64,000 bases of DNA from Geodermatophilus sabuli. GTDB taxonomy: Bacteria; Actinomycetota; Actinomycetes; Mycobacteriales; Geodermatophilaceae. The stretch lies in assembly GCF_010686765.1 (NCBI RefSeq), contig NZ_JAAGWF010000003.1, positions 1 through 64,000 of the forward strand, given 5' to 3'. Positions within the stretch are counted from its first letter, which is position 1; every line of letters starts with the position of its first letter. Positions 36,002 through 44,834 of this stretch are shown here, one piece after another. The translations under genes and the position numbers were made by a program. The notes beneath the pieces were generated by a model. That model made no database searches. It was not told the DNA's origin and saw only the letters and a program-made list of their open reading frames with translations.

Positions 36002-36322
36002 ATGGCCGGACTCGGCCCGCTGGAGATCGGCCTGATCATCTTGGCCATCCTGCTGCTCTTCGGCTACAAGAAGCTCCCCGACGCCTCGCGTTCCCTGGGC
36101 CGCTCGCTGCGGATCTTCAAGGGCGAGATGAAGGGCATGAAGGACGACGACGTCCGCGCCAAGGACGCCGCCAAGACCACCCCGGTCCGCGGCGAGGTGC
36201 TGCCCCCGGTCGACCCGGAGCGCGCCGCCCTCGAGGCCGAGGCGCGGGCCGCGGAGGCCCGGGCCGCCGAGCTGCGGGCGCGCGCCGCCCAGCAGACCGG
36301 CTCGGCCGACACCACCCGCTGA
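36002..36322 (+). CDS. tatA: Sec-independent translocase subunit TatA
   Basis: TatA forms the pore-like assembly that carries folded proteins across the membrane. It has 106 aa. One N-terminal membrane helix GPLEIGLIILAILLLFG is followed directly by the amphipathic helix with KKLPDASRSLGRSLRIFKGE, the TatA signature (FGxxKLP). The C-terminal tail is rich in Ala, Glu and Arg. ATG 36002 has a GGAGG site. tatC starts 23 nt after the stop; no tatB is present here. Confidence 0.93.
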   Translation: MAGLGPLEIGLIILAILLLFGYKKLPDASRSLGRSLRIFKGEMKGMKDDDVRAKDAAKTTPVRGEVLPPVDPERAALEAEARAAEARAAELRARAAQQTGSADTTR

Positions 36323-36345
36323 CCGTCGTCCGCCCCGGCACCCCG

Positions 36346-37302
36346 ATGAGCGAGGACGGTCAGCGGCGGACCCGGCTGCGGCGCCGGCGTCCCCCGCGGG
36401 ACGCGGCGGCGACGATGTCGCTCATCGCGCACCTCACCGAGCTGCGCAACCGGGTCGCCAAGTCGCTGCTCGCCATCGCGCTGGGCACGGTCGTCGGCTT
36501 CCTCTGGTACGACCACGGGCTGCTGACCTTCCTCAGCGATCCCTACTGCCGGCTCCCCAACGAGCTGCGGCTGCAGGGCGACGGGGACTGCCGGCTGGTC
36601 GTGCTCGACGTCTTCGGCGGGGTGCTGCTCCGGCTGAAGATCGCGTTCATCGCCGGCACGGTGCTCTCCTCACCGTTCTGGCTCTACCAGCTCTGGGCGT
36701 TCGTCACGCCCGGGCTCAAGCGCAACGAGAAGCGCTACACGATCGGCTTCGTCGTCGCCTCGACCACGCTGTTCGCCCTCGGCTCGGTGCTCGCCTACCT
36801 CACCCTGCGCAAGGGCCTGGAGCTGCTGCTCACCCTGGCCGGCGACGAGGTGGCCTTCCAGCTCACCGCCGAGCTGTACCTGGGCTTCGTCATCAGCCTG
36901 CTGATCGCCTTCGGGTTGTCCTTCGAGCTGCCGCTGATCGCCGTGGCGCTCAACCTCGTCGGCGTCCTCAGCTACCAGGCGCTGAAGAAGTCCCGGCGCT
37001 GGATCTTCTTCCTCACCATCGTCTTCGCCGCCTTCGTCACCCCGACGCAGGACCCCTTCACGATGCTGGCCATGGCCGGGCCGATGGTGCTGCTGTTCGA
37101 GATGGCCATCCAGATCGCCCGGTTCGTCGACCGGCGGCGGGCCCGGCGGGCCGACCTCGAGCACTTCCACGACGTCGACGACGACGAGGCCTCCCCGCTG
37201 GACGCCACGCCGTCGGCGCTGGAGACCACGCCGCCCGCCTACGTCGACGACCTCCGTCGCGAGGACCAACCGGCCGACGGCCCCGCCCACACCCGCGGCT
37301 GA
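36346..37302 (+). CDS. tatC: Sec-independent translocase subunit TatC
   Basis: TatC is the receptor for twin-arginine signal peptides. It has 318 aa. After a basic N-terminus, MSLIAHLTELRNRVAKSLLAI is the family opening; six membrane helices follow, with AFVTPGLKRNEKRY between helices 2 and 3 and FGLSFELPLIAVALNLVGV near helix 5. The last about 60 residues are an acidic cytoplasmic tail. It is paired with tatA upstream. A nested pair of palindromic elements begins 3 nt after its stop. Confidence 0.95.
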   Translation: MSEDGQRRTRLRRRRPPRDAAATMSLIAHLTELRNRVAKSLLAIALGTVVGFLWYDHGLLTFLSDPYCRLPNELRLQGDGDCRLVVLDVFGGVLLRLKIAFIAGTVLSSPFWLYQLWAFVTPGLKRNEKRYTIGFVVASTTLFALGSVLAYLTLRKGLELLLTLAGDEVAFQLTAELYLGFVISLLIAFGLSFELPLIAVALNLVGVLSYQALKKSRRWIFFLTIVFAAFVTPTQDPFTMLAMAGPMVLLFEMAIQIARFVDRRRARRADLEHFHDVDDDEASPLDATPSALETTPPAYVDDLRREDQPADGPAHTRG

Positions 37303-37305
37303 GAG

Positions 37306-37407
37306 AGGACCCCCTGCCCCCCACCGGGGAAGGACCCCGTCCCTCTCACCCCTCGCCTGCTCGGGGCGAGCCTCCGGACGGGGCCGCAGCGGGCCCCTGC
37401 AGGGGGG
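37306..37407. repeat. Nested palindromic elements: one copy inserted in another
   Basis: The outer element has left half AGGACCCCCTGCCCCCCACC (37306-37325) and right half GCAGCGGGCCCCTGCAGGGG (from 37386), which matches copy 3 almost fully. Between them lies a second complete element (37326-37385) with its own ends AGGACCCCGTCC and GGACGGGGCC and a core CCTCGCCTGCTCGGGGCGAG. The whole lies between tatC and the lipid kinase. Confidence 0.75.
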
Positions 37408-37430
37408 CTGACTCTGGCGCGACCCGGCGC

Positions 37431-38330
37431 GTGGCCGTCCTGCTGAGCCCGTCCGCCGGGCGCGGGCGGGCCCGCGCGGTCGCCGAGCCGGTCCTCGCCG
37501 CCCTGCGCGACGCGGGCCTCCGGCCCCGCGTGCTGCCGGCCGCCACCCCGGCCGACGCCGAGCGCCAGGCCGCCGACGCGGTGGCCGCGGGCACCGGAGC
37601 GGTCGTGGCCGTCGGCGGTGACGGCGCCGCCCACGCCGCCCTGCAGGCCGTCGCCGGGACGCGCACGCCGCTCGCCGTCGTCCCCGCCGGCACCGGCAAC
37701 GACCTGGCCCTGGCGCTGGGCACCCCGGCCGACCCGGTCGCCGCGGCCCGCGCGGCCGCGGCCGACCTCCTGGCCGGCGACGTGCGCGACCTGGACGCCG
37801 GCCGCACCGGCGGCCGGTGGTGGGCCACGGTGCTGTGCTGCGGCTTCGACTCGGCGGTGACCGACCGCGCCGACCGGCTGCGCTGGCCGCGTGGGCCCCG
37901 GCGGTACGACCTGGCGATCCTGGCCGAGCTGGCCCGGCTGCGGCCCCGGGAGGTCGGGCTCGTGCTGGACGGCGTGGCCAGCACCCTGCCGGTGACCCTG
38001 ATCGCGGTGGGCAACACCGCCTGGTACGGCGGGGGCATGCGGATCTGCCCGGACGCCGATCCCGCCGACGGGCTGCTCGACGTCACCGTCGTCGGTCCGG
38101 TCAGCCGCCGCGAGCTGGTGGCCACCCGGCCGCGGCTCACCGCCGGCACCCACGTCGAGCACCCGGCCGTGACCGTGCACCGCGCGGCCCGGGTGGAGCT
38201 GGCCGGGGCCGGTCTCACCACCTACGCCGACGGTGAACCGGTCGCACCGCTGCCCGCCGTCACCGAGTGCGTCGCGGGGGCCCTGACGGTCATCGGCACC
38301 GGCCGCCGGGGCTCCCCGATGATCAGGTGA
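37431..38330 (+). CDS. Diacylglycerol/lipid kinase family protein
   Basis: This is a soluble DagK/YegS-type lipid kinase of 299 aa. It has LLSPSAGRGRARA at the N-terminus, the glycine loop VVAVGGDGAAHAALQAV near residues 55-72, the nucleotide motif VVPAGTGNDLALALG, and the C-terminal beta-sandwich with TLIAVGNTAWYGGGMRICPDADPADGLLDVTVV. It phosphorylates diacylglycerol or a related lipid with ATP. GTG 37431 follows the nested repeat by 23 nt. It is followed by helY, as in mycobacteria. Confidence 0.9.
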   Translation: MAVLLSPSAGRGRARAVAEPVLAALRDAGLRPRVLPAATPADAERQAADAVAAGTGAVVAVGGDGAAHAALQAVAGTRTPLAVVPAGTGNDLALALGTPADPVAAARAAAADLLAGDVRDLDAGRTGGRWWATVLCCGFDSAVTDRADRLRWPRGPRRYDLAILAELARLRPREVGLVLDGVASTLPVTLIAVGNTAWYGGGMRICPDADPADGLLDVTVVGPVSRRELVATRPRLTAGTHVEHPAVTVHRAARVELAGAGLTTYADGEPVAPLPAVTECVAGALTVIGTGRRGSPMIR

Positions 38331-38401
38331 CCTGACCGTTCCGGCTCGGACCTCACGACCGGTGGCGGGGGAGGAGCCGGTTGGACCAGCGAACCTGATC
38401 A
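38320..38401. terminator. Two-level hairpin at the end of the lipid kinase gene
   Basis: TGATCAGGT (38320-38328) is the exact inverse of ACCTGATCA (38393-38401). Inside, CCGGCTC (38341-38347) pairs with GAGCCGG (38374-38380). The left arm runs into the TGA stop. The shape resembles the 11556-11621 structure, but the sequence differs. It probably ends the tat/kinase transcript before helY. Confidence 0.55.
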
Positions 38402-38437
38402 CCGTGGGGGCGCCGAGCCGACGGCGGACGACGCGCC

Positions 38438-38443
38438 TAACGT
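38438..38443 (+). promoter_or_regulatory. Candidate -10 element, leaderless helY
   Basis: TAACGT ends 6 nt before ATG 38450. Confidence 0.55.
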
Positions 38444-38449
38444 GGAGCC

Positions 38450-41299
38450 ATGTCCAGCCCCGCTGAGCGGTACGCGGCTGCCCGGCGGCGCAGTGCGCAT
38501 CCCACGCTGGCCGACTTCACCGCCGGCCTGTCGTTCTCCCTCGACCCCTTCCAGGTGGAGGCGTGCGAGGCGCTCGAGTCCGGGGCCGGGGTGCTGGTGT
38601 GCGCGCCCACCGGGGCCGGGAAGACCGTCGTCGGCGAGTTCGCCGTCCACAAGGCGCTGGCCGAGGGCCGCAAGGCGTTCTACACGACGCCGATCAAGGC
38701 ACTGTCCAACCAGAAGTACGCCGACCTCGTCGAGCGCTACGGCGAGAAGAACGTCGGGCTGCTGACCGGGGACAACGCCATCAACGGGGACGCGTCGGTG
38801 GTCGTGATGACCACCGAGGTGCTCCGCAACATGCTCTACGCCGACTCCCCGGCGATCGAGGGGCTCGGCTACGTGGTCATGGACGAGGTGCACTACCTCG
38901 CCGACCGGTTCCGCGGCGCGGTGTGGGAGGAGGTGATCATCCACCTCCCGCAGTCGGTGACCCTGGTGTCGCTGTCGGCGACGGTGAGCAACGCCGAGGA
39001 GTTCGCCGACTGGCTGGTCACCGTCCGCGGCCACACGTCGGTCGTGGTGAGCGAGATCCGGCCGATCCCCCTGTGGCAGCACATGCTGGTCGGCAACCGG
39101 GTGTTCGACCTGTTCAGCCTGCGCCCGGCCGCGCACGCCGCCGAGCAGGGCGAGACGCCGCGCGGTCAGTCCACCCGCGAGCGTGGCGCCAGCGTGGTCG
39201 ACCCGGAGCTGGTGCGCTACGTCCGCGAGTACGAGCGGCGGATCGACACCTGGGGCGGCGGCGGCAACGGCGGTTCCCGCCGGGACCGCGACTGGCACAA
39301 GCCGAGGTACCGGCCGCCGGCCCGCCCCGACGTCATCGAGCGCCTCGACCGCGCCGGCCTGCTGCCGGCGATCACCTTCGTCTTCAGCCGCAACGGCTGC
39401 GACGCCGCCGTCGACCAGTGCCTGCGCGCCGGGCTGCGGCTGACCGACGAGCACGAGCGCGCCGAGATCGCCCAGGTCATCGACGAGCGGACCGGGGGAC
39501 TGCCCGAGGAGGACCTGCACGTCCTCGGCTTCTGGGAGTGGCGCGAGGGCCTCATGGCCGGGCTCGCTGCCCACCACGCCGGCCTGGTCCCGGCGTTCAA
39601 GGAGACCGTCGAGGAGTGCTTCGTCCGCGGCCTGGTCAAGGCGGTGTTCGCCACCGAGACCCTGGCGCTCGGCATCAACATGCCGGCGCGGACCGTCGTC
39701 CTCGAGCGGCTGGTCAAGTGGAACGGCGAGGCGCACGTCGACGTCACACCGGGGGAGTACACCCAGCTCACCGGCCGGGCCGGACGGCGCGGCATCGACA
39801 TCGAGGGCCACGCCGTCGTCGTCTGGGCCCCGGGCATGGACCCCTCGGTGATCGCCGGCCTGGCCAGCACCCGCACCTATCCGCTGAAGTCCTCCTTCCG
39901 GCCCAGTTACAACATGGCCGTCAACCTGGTCAGCTCCTTCGGCCGGGCCCGCGCCCGCGAGCTGCTGGCCTCCTCCTTCGCCCAGTTCCAGGCCGACCGC
40001 TCGGTGGTCGGGCTGGCCCGGGCAGCCGCCCGGCACGAGAAGGACGCCGAGCGGCACGCGCTGGACATGCACTCGGACTCCGGGGACGTCGGCGCGTACG
40101 CGTCCCTGCGCCAGCAGATCGCCGACCGGGAGAAGGCGCTGTCCCGCGACTCGCAGGCGCAGCGCCGGATGGAGGCCTCCGACTCGCTGGCGGCGCTGCG
40201 CCCCGGCGACGTCATCCGGGTGCCGACCGGTCGGCGGCAGGGGCTGGCCGTCGTGCTGGATCCCGGCATCACCGACCTGACCGAACCGCGCCCCCTGGTG
40301 CTCACCGAGGACAAGTGGGCCGGCCGGCTCGGAGCCGTCGACTTCCCCGCCCCGGTCACGGCCCTGGCCCGGGTGCGGGTGCCCAAGAACTTCAACCACC
40401 GCAGCCCGCACGCCCGCCGCGACCTCGCCGCCACCCTGCGCAACGCCCGGGTGGAGCACGACCTGGGCGCGCGACGGGTCCGGCACCGCTCGGCCGCCGC
40501 CGACGACCCGGTGCTGCAGGACCTGCGCCAGGCGCTGCGGGCGCACCCGGTGCACTCCCTGCCCGACCGGGAGGAGCGGGTCCGGGCGGCCGAGCGGTGG
40601 CTGCGGGCCGTCCGGGAGGCCGACGCGCTGCAGCACCGGATGGCCGAGCGCACCGGCTCGCTCACCCGGCAGTTCGACCGCACCTGCGACGTCCTGGAGG
40701 AGCTGGGCTACCTCGTGCCGGAGGTGGTGCCGCTGGTGCCCGCCGACACGGGGGCGGTACCCGCGGTGGACGACGTCCCGGTGGTCACCGACGACGGGCG
40801 ACGGCTGTCCCGGATCTGGTCGGAGGCCGACCTGCTGGTCGCCGAGTGCCTGCGCTCGGGGGTCTGGCGCGGGCTCACCCCGCCGGAGATGGCCGCCGTC
40901 GTGTCCACCCTGGTCTACGAGGCCCGCCGCGACACCGCGAGCCAGCCCGCGGTGCCGGCGGGCAAGGTGGCCGCGGCCATCGCCGAGATGCGGCGGGTGC
41001 GCGCCCGGCTGCAGGAGGTCGAGCTCGACCACGGCGTGCCGGCCACCCGCGACCTGGACCTGGGTTTCGCCTGGGCGGCCTTCCGCTGGGCCGACGGGCA
41101 GAGCCTGGACCGCGTCCTGGCCGGCGCCGAGCAGGCCGGCACCGAGCTCTCGGGCGGGGACTTCGTGCGCTGGGCGCGGCAGCTCATCGACCTCCTCGAC
41201 CAGCTCGCCAAGGTCGCCGACGAGCCGGTGTCGACGACCGCCCGCAAGGCCGTGGAGCGGGTGCGGCGGGGTGTGGTCGCGGTGGCCGTGGGCGGCTGA
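38450..41299 (+). CDS. helY: Ski2/Mtr4-like DEAD/DEAH helicase HelY
   Basis: This is a large superfamily 2 RNA helicase of 949 aa, a usual length. Walker A APTGAGKT is at residues 52-59, DEVH at 145-148, SLSATVSN is motif III, and QLTGRAGRRGIDIEGHAVVV is motif VI. A C-terminal Ski2-like domain contains SSFRPSYNMAVNLVSSF and the DSHCT region near the end (LDLGFAWAAFRWADGQSLDRVL). It probably works in RNA turnover. It follows tatA, tatC and the lipid kinase in the same direction. Confidence 0.94.
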   Translation: MSSPAERYAAARRRSAHPTLADFTAGLSFSLDPFQVEACEALESGAGVLVCAPTGAGKTVVGEFAVHKALAEGRKAFYTTPIKALSNQKYADLVERYGEKNVGLLTGDNAINGDASVVVMTTEVLRNMLYADSPAIEGLGYVVMDEVHYLADRFRGAVWEEVIIHLPQSVTLVSLSATVSNAEEFADWLVTVRGHTSVVVSEIRPIPLWQHMLVGNRVFDLFSLRPAAHAAEQGETPRGQSTRERGASVVDPELVRYVREYERRIDTWGGGGNGGSRRDRDWHKPRYRPPARPDVIERLDRAGLLPAITFVFSRNGCDAAVDQCLRAGLRLTDEHERAEIAQVIDERTGGLPEEDLHVLGFWEWREGLMAGLAAHHAGLVPAFKETVEECFVRGLVKAVFATETLALGINMPARTVVLERLVKWNGEAHVDVTPGEYTQLTGRAGRRGIDIEGHAVVVWAPGMDPSVIAGLASTRTYPLKSSFRPSYNMAVNLVSSFGRARARELLASSFAQFQADRSVVGLARAAARHEKDAERHALDMHSDSGDVGAYASLRQQIADREKALSRDSQAQRRMEASDSLAALRPGDVIRVPTGRRQGLAVVLDPGITDLTEPRPLVLTEDKWAGRLGAVDFPAPVTALARVRVPKNFNHRSPHARRDLAATLRNARVEHDLGARRVRHRSAAADDPVLQDLRQALRAHPVHSLPDREERVRAAERWLRAVREADALQHRMAERTGSLTRQFDRTCDVLEELGYLVPEVVPLVPADTGAVPAVDDVPVVTDDGRRLSRIWSEADLLVAECLRSGVWRGLTPPEMAAVVSTLVYEARRDTASQPAVPAGKVAAAIAEMRRVRARLQEVELDHGVPATRDLDLGFAWAAFRWADGQSLDRVLAGAEQAGTELSGGDFVRWARQLIDLLDQLAKVADEPVSTTARKAVERVRRGVVAVAVGG

Positions 41300-41398
41300 C
41301 GGCCTCTCCACACCGCCGGCCGGGCACCTCCGGTGGTGCACAATCCCGACGCCCCGGAGCGGAGTCCCGGGGCCCGAGCAGTCCGACCGGGAGCGACG

Positions 41399-42082
41399 AT
41401 GACCAACCCGCCGCAGGGTGGCGACCAGCCGGGCCCCTCCGGGCCACCCGGCCCCTACGGCCAGCCCGGGCCGTACGGTCCGCCGGCCGGGGGCTACGGC
41501 GGCCCGCCACCGTACGGCCGGCCGCCGCCCGGTCCGTACGGGCCGCCGGGCCCTCCGTACGGCCCGCCCGGCCAGTACGGCCCACCGGGCTCCCACGGTC
41601 AGCCCGGGCCCCACGGTCAGCCCGGGCCCTACGGTCAGCCCGGGCCCTACGGGCCGCCGGGCCCGCAGTACGGACAGCCCGGGCCGTACGGGCCGCCGCA
41701 GTACGGGCAGCCGCCCTACGGCGGGCCACCCGGCTACGACCCCGGCCAGCCGCCCTTCGGAGGCGCGACGGCTCCCCGGAACTCGCGGCTGCGGCTGTAC
41801 CTCGGCCTGCTCGTCCTCGCGGTGCTGCTCGCCCTCGCGGTGGTGCTCGCCCGGGTCATGGGCGACACCGTCCTGGACCGGTCGGCCGTCGAGCGCGACG
41901 TCGCGGTCCAGTTCGAGGAGCGGGCGGGCGTGGGGATCGACCTCGAGTGCCCGGCGACGATGACGGTGGAGTCCGGCGCCGTCTACCAGTGCACGGGCAC
42001 CACGGCCGACGGCGAGGACGTCACCCTGGAGATCCGGATCACCAACGTCGTCCTGGCCGAGTACACCTGGGAGGAGATCTGA
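41399..42082 (+). CDS. Proline-rich DUF4333 membrane protein
   Basis: This 227-residue protein has three parts. Residues 1-120 are a Pro/Gly/Tyr repeat (units such as PGPYGQPGPYGPP), predicted disordered and cytoplasmic. One membrane helix (LYLGLLVLAVLLALAVVLA) lies near residues 135-153. An exported DUF4333 domain follows: VERDVAVQFEERAGVGIDLECPATMTVESGAVYQCTGTTADG, whose two Cys may form a disulfide. The function is unknown. A gene of this kind (Rv2091c) also follows helY in mycobacteria. The site CCGGGAGCG precedes the ATG. Confidence 0.85.
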   Translation: MTNPPQGGDQPGPSGPPGPYGQPGPYGPPAGGYGGPPPYGRPPPGPYGPPGPPYGPPGQYGPPGSHGQPGPHGQPGPYGQPGPYGPPGPQYGQPGPYGPPQYGQPPYGGPPGYDPGQPPFGGATAPRNSRLRLYLGLLVLAVLLALAVVLARVMGDTVLDRSAVERDVAVQFEERAGVGIDLECPATMTVESGAVYQCTGTTADGEDVTLEIRITNVVLAEYTWEEI

Positions 42083-42130
42083 GGAAGGCCCCCTGCACCC
42101 CGTCGCTCGCGGCGGGACGCTGCGGGGGCC
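42083..42130. repeat. Dispersed palindromic element, copy 8
   Basis: Directly after the DUF4333 stop, GGAAGGCCCCCTGCACCCCG pairs with GCTGCGGGGGCC, around a core GTCGCTCGCGGCGGGAC. It ends 4 nt before the stop of the opposing exonuclease gene. Confidence 0.65.
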
Positions 42131-42134
42131 GCGC

Positions 42135-43064
42135 TCACGTCCGGGCGTCGGCCGGCCAGCCGAGGGCGGCGCCCAGGCGCGCCACCGACGACTCCAGCCC
42201 GTGCGCGGCGGCCAGCGACGCCAGCGCGTCGGGGTCGGCCGGACGTGAGGGCAGGGTGTCGTGCAGCGGCGGCAGGTCGATGTCGCGCGCCACGGCGACC
42301 ACGACCGGGGCCGCGTCGAGGTAGGCCGCGCCCTCGTGCAGCCGCTTGAGGACGGCGGCGGTCAGCGGCGGCTTCGGGACGACGGTGCGCGCCGCGGCCG
42401 CCCGGATCCCGGCGAGGTCGCCGAACTCGCAGATGAGGGCGGCGGCCGTCTTCGCGCCGATGCCCGCCACGCCGGGCAGGCCGTCGCTGGGGTCGCCGCG
42501 GAGGACGGCGAAGTCGGCGTAGGCCCGCCCCGGGATGCCGTACTTCGCCGTCACCGCCGCCTCGTCGACCAGCTCGAGGTCGGTGATGCCGCGGGCGGTG
42601 TACAGCACCCGCACCCCCCGCGCGTCGTCCACCAGCTGGAACAGGTCGCGGTCGCCGGTGACCACGTCGACCGGCCCCTCGTCGCGGGTGGCCAGGGTGC
42701 CGATGACGTCATCGGCCTCGTACCCGGGCGCGCCGACGCGCGCGATGCCGGCCGCGGCGAGCACCTCGGCCAGCACCGGCACCTGTGGCGACAACTCGTC
42801 GGGGACGATCTCCTCGCCGCCGTCCGGGGCCAGCCGGTGCGCCTTGTAGGACGGCAGCGCCTCGACGCGGAAGGCCGGCCGCCAGTCGTCGTCCCAGCAG
42901 GCCACGAACCGCTCCGGGCCGTGCGTGGTGACCAGGCGTGCGGTCATGTCCAGGAAGCCGCGGATGGCGTTGACCGGGCGGCCGTCGGGGGAGGTGACGC
43001 TGGTCGGCACCCCGTAGAAGGCCCGGAAGTAGAGGCTGGCGGCGTCGAGCAGCATGGTCGTCAC
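42135..43064 (-). CDS. 5'-3' exonuclease (FEN/Pol I N-domain-like)
   Basis: This is a 309-residue stand-alone 5'-3' exonuclease like the N-terminal domain of DNA polymerase I. MLLDAASLYFRAFYG opens the fold, then YKAHRLAPDGGEEIVPDELSPQ, GYEADDVIGTLAT and VDVVTGDRDLFQLV carry the metal Asp residues, and GDPSDGLPGVAGIGAKTAA is the helix-hairpin-helix. It acts on flaps or RNA primers in repair. GTG 43064 was chosen because TACCGT lies 8 nt before it; ATG 43055 is an alternative. An equivalent gene (Rv2090) lies here in mycobacteria. Confidence 0.9.
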   Translation of the reverse strand: MTTMLLDAASLYFRAFYGVPTSVTSPDGRPVNAIRGFLDMTARLVTTHGPERFVACWDDDWRPAFRVEALPSYKAHRLAPDGGEEIVPDELSPQVPVLAEVLAAAGIARVGAPGYEADDVIGTLATRDEGPVDVVTGDRDLFQLVDDARGVRVLYTARGITDLELVDEAAVTAKYGIPGRAYADFAVLRGDPSDGLPGVAGIGAKTAAALICEFGDLAGIRAAAARTVVPKPPLTAAVLKRLHEGAAYLDAAPVVVAVARDIDLPPLHDTLPSRPADPDALASLAAAHGLESSVARLGAALGWPADART

Positions 43065-43072
43065 AGCCCGGG

Positions 43073-43078
43073 ACGGTA
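43073..43078 (-). promoter_or_regulatory. Candidate -10 element before exonuclease gene
   Basis: On the minus strand TACCGT ends 8 nt before GTG 43064. Confidence 0.45.
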
Positions 43079-43108
43079 ACGGCCGGGTGGGGTGCGGGGG
43101 AGCGTGGA

Positions 43109-43114
43109 TAGTCT
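43109..43114 (+). promoter_or_regulatory. Candidate -10 element before M24 peptidase
   Basis: TAGTCT ends 7 nt before GTG 43122. Confidence 0.5.
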
Positions 43115-43121
43115 GCGCTGC

Positions 43122-44267
43122 GTGCCTCCCTCCCCCCCGCCCGGTCCGCTGGTGACCATCGACCGCGTGTACGCCGCGCGGGAGGTGGCCGCGGAGCTCG
43201 GCATCGACGTGCTGGTGGTGACACCCGGCTCCGACCTGCGGCACCTGTGCGGCTACTCGGCCCACGCGATGGAGCGGCTGACCGCCCTCGTGGTGCCGCG
43301 GCGGGCCGAGCCGTTCCTCGTCGTCCCCCGGCTGGAGGCGCCCATGGTGACCGCCAGCCCGGCGGGGGAGCTCGGGCTGGAGGTGCTGGCCTGGGACGAG
43401 ACCGACGACCCCTTCGCCCTCGTCGCCCGGACCGCCACCGCCCGGCTGGGGTCCGCGCCCGCCCGGGTGGCCGTGGGGTCGCGCACCTGGGCCGAGCACG
43501 CGCTCGGCGTGCAGCGGGCGCTGCCGGGGTCGGCGCTGGAGCTGGCCGCGCCGGTGCTCGACCGGCTGCGGATGGTCAAGACACCGGCCGAGGTGGCCGA
43601 GCTCGCGGCGGCCGGTGCCGCCATCGACCGGGTGCACGCCCGGATGGGGGAGTGGCTGCGGGTGGGGCGCACCGAGGCCGAGGTGGGTGCCGACATCGCC
43701 GCCGCCATCCTCGCCGAGGGCCACGTCGGCGTGGACTTCACCATCGTCGGGTCCGGACCCAACGGGGCCAGCCCGCACCACGAGCTGTCCGGCCGGGTGG
43801 TCGCCGACGGGGACCTGGTCGTCGTCGACATCGGCGGGGAGACCGCCACCGGCTACCGCTCCGACTGCACCCGCACCTACGCGGTCGGCCGCGCTCCGGG
43901 CGCCGAGGTCGGCGAGTGGTACGGGGTGCTGCAGGAGGCGCAGCGGGCCGCGACCGCCGCGGTCCGCCCGGGAGTCCCCGCCGAGAGCATCGACGCGGCG
44001 GCCCGCGAGGTGATCGCCGGCGCCGGCTGGGGGGAGTACTTCATCCACCGCACCGGGCACGGCATCGGGCTCGACACCCACGAGGCGCCCTACATCGTGG
44101 CCGGCAACGAGTTGCCGCTGACGCCGGGGATGGCGTTCTCCGTGGAGCCGGGCATCTACCTGCCGGGCCGCTGCGGCGCGCGCATCGAGGACATCGTCGT
44201 CTGCACGGAGGACGGCGTCACGACCCTCAACGACGGTCCCCGTGACCTCGTCGTCCTCGCCGGCTGA
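43122..44267 (+). CDS. pepE: M24 family Xaa-Pro peptidase
   Basis: This is a two-metal pita-bread-fold aminopeptidase of 381 aa, Xaa-Pro dipeptidase type. After a creatinase N-domain, the metal ligands are visible in order: Asp in VVVDIGGETATGYRSDCTRTY (two Asp), His in FIHRTGHGIGLDTHEAP, Glu in SVEPGIYLPG and Glu in ARIEDIVV. It cleaves N-terminal residues before proline and is cytoplasmic. GTG 43122 was chosen because of the upstream hexamer. Its end overlaps the Lrp-type regulator by 26 nt. It matches mycobacterial PepE in position. Confidence 0.88.
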   Translation: MPPSPPPGPLVTIDRVYAAREVAAELGIDVLVVTPGSDLRHLCGYSAHAMERLTALVVPRRAEPFLVVPRLEAPMVTASPAGELGLEVLAWDETDDPFALVARTATARLGSAPARVAVGSRTWAEHALGVQRALPGSALELAAPVLDRLRMVKTPAEVAELAAAGAAIDRVHARMGEWLRVGRTEAEVGADIAAAILAEGHVGVDFTIVGSGPNGASPHHELSGRVVADGDLVVVDIGGETATGYRSDCTRTYAVGRAPGAEVGEWYGVLQEAQRAATAAVRPGVPAESIDAAAREVIAGAGWGEYFIHRTGHGIGLDTHEAPYIVAGNELPLTPGMAFSVEPGIYLPGRCGARIEDIVVCTEDGVTTLNDGPRDLVVLAG

Positions 44268-44727
44268 GGGGGGCGCGACGCCCCCGGTGTCCGCCGACGT
44301 CGACCGTGCGCTGCTGGCCGCCCTCGCCCGCGACGGCCGGGCCAGCTACACCGAGCTGGCCGAGCGGGTGGGCCTGTCGGTGTCCGCGGTGCACCAGCGG
44401 GTGCGGCGGCTGGAGCAGCGCGGGCTGATCACCGGTTACCACGCCACGATCGACGCCGCGGCGCTCGGACTGGGGCTGACGGCCTTCGTCTCCATCACCC
44501 CGATCGACGTGGCCCAGCCCGACGACGCGCCCGCCCGGCTGGCCCACCTGCCCGAGATCGAGGCGTGCCACTCGGTGGCGGGGGTGGAGAGCTACATCCT
44601 CAAGGTCCGGGTGTCCTCACCGGACGCCCTCGAGGTGCTGCTCCAGAAGATCCGCGCCGCGGCCAACGTCACGACGCGGACGACGGTGGTCCTGTCCACC
44701 TCCTACGAGGACCGGCCGCCGATCTAG
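44242..44727 (+). CDS. Lrp/AsnC family transcriptional regulator
   Basis: This feast/famine regulator of 161 aa has an N-terminal HTH in DVDRALLAALARDGRASYTELAERVGLSVSAVHQRVRRLEQRGLI. The C-terminal RAM ligand-binding domain contains ALGLGLTAFVSITPI and ACHSVAGVESYILKVRVSSPDALEVLL. Lrp-type proteins sense amino acids and control their metabolism. GTG 44242 overlaps the peptidase gene by 26 nt; a GTG at 44287 would trim 15 residues with a cleaner N-terminus. It is likely co-transcribed with the peptidase. Confidence 0.88.
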   Translation: MTSSSSPAEGGATPPVSADVDRALLAALARDGRASYTELAERVGLSVSAVHQRVRRLEQRGLITGYHATIDAAALGLGLTAFVSITPIDVAQPDDAPARLAHLPEIEACHSVAGVESYILKVRVSSPDALEVLLQKIRAAANVTTRTTVVLSTSYEDRPPI

Positions 44728-44834
44728 CCCGCCGGCGGCCTGCCCGGACGTCATGGGTCACGGAGCCTGACCGATGATCCTCCGCGCCGCGCGAGGTCTC
44801 CACGCCGGACACCGACTCACCGGAGGCTGACACC

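Noticed and set aside
41411-41740. Tandem DNA repeats as a possible CRISPR array or minisatellite
   Set aside because: The repeats are in frame and encode the PGPYG repeat of the DUF4333 protein; units vary and there are no spacers.
38563-42324. 1253-codon open frame on the plus strand over helY
   Set aside because: It is helY read in another frame; the protein is an Arg/Gly/Pro-rich string without a domain.
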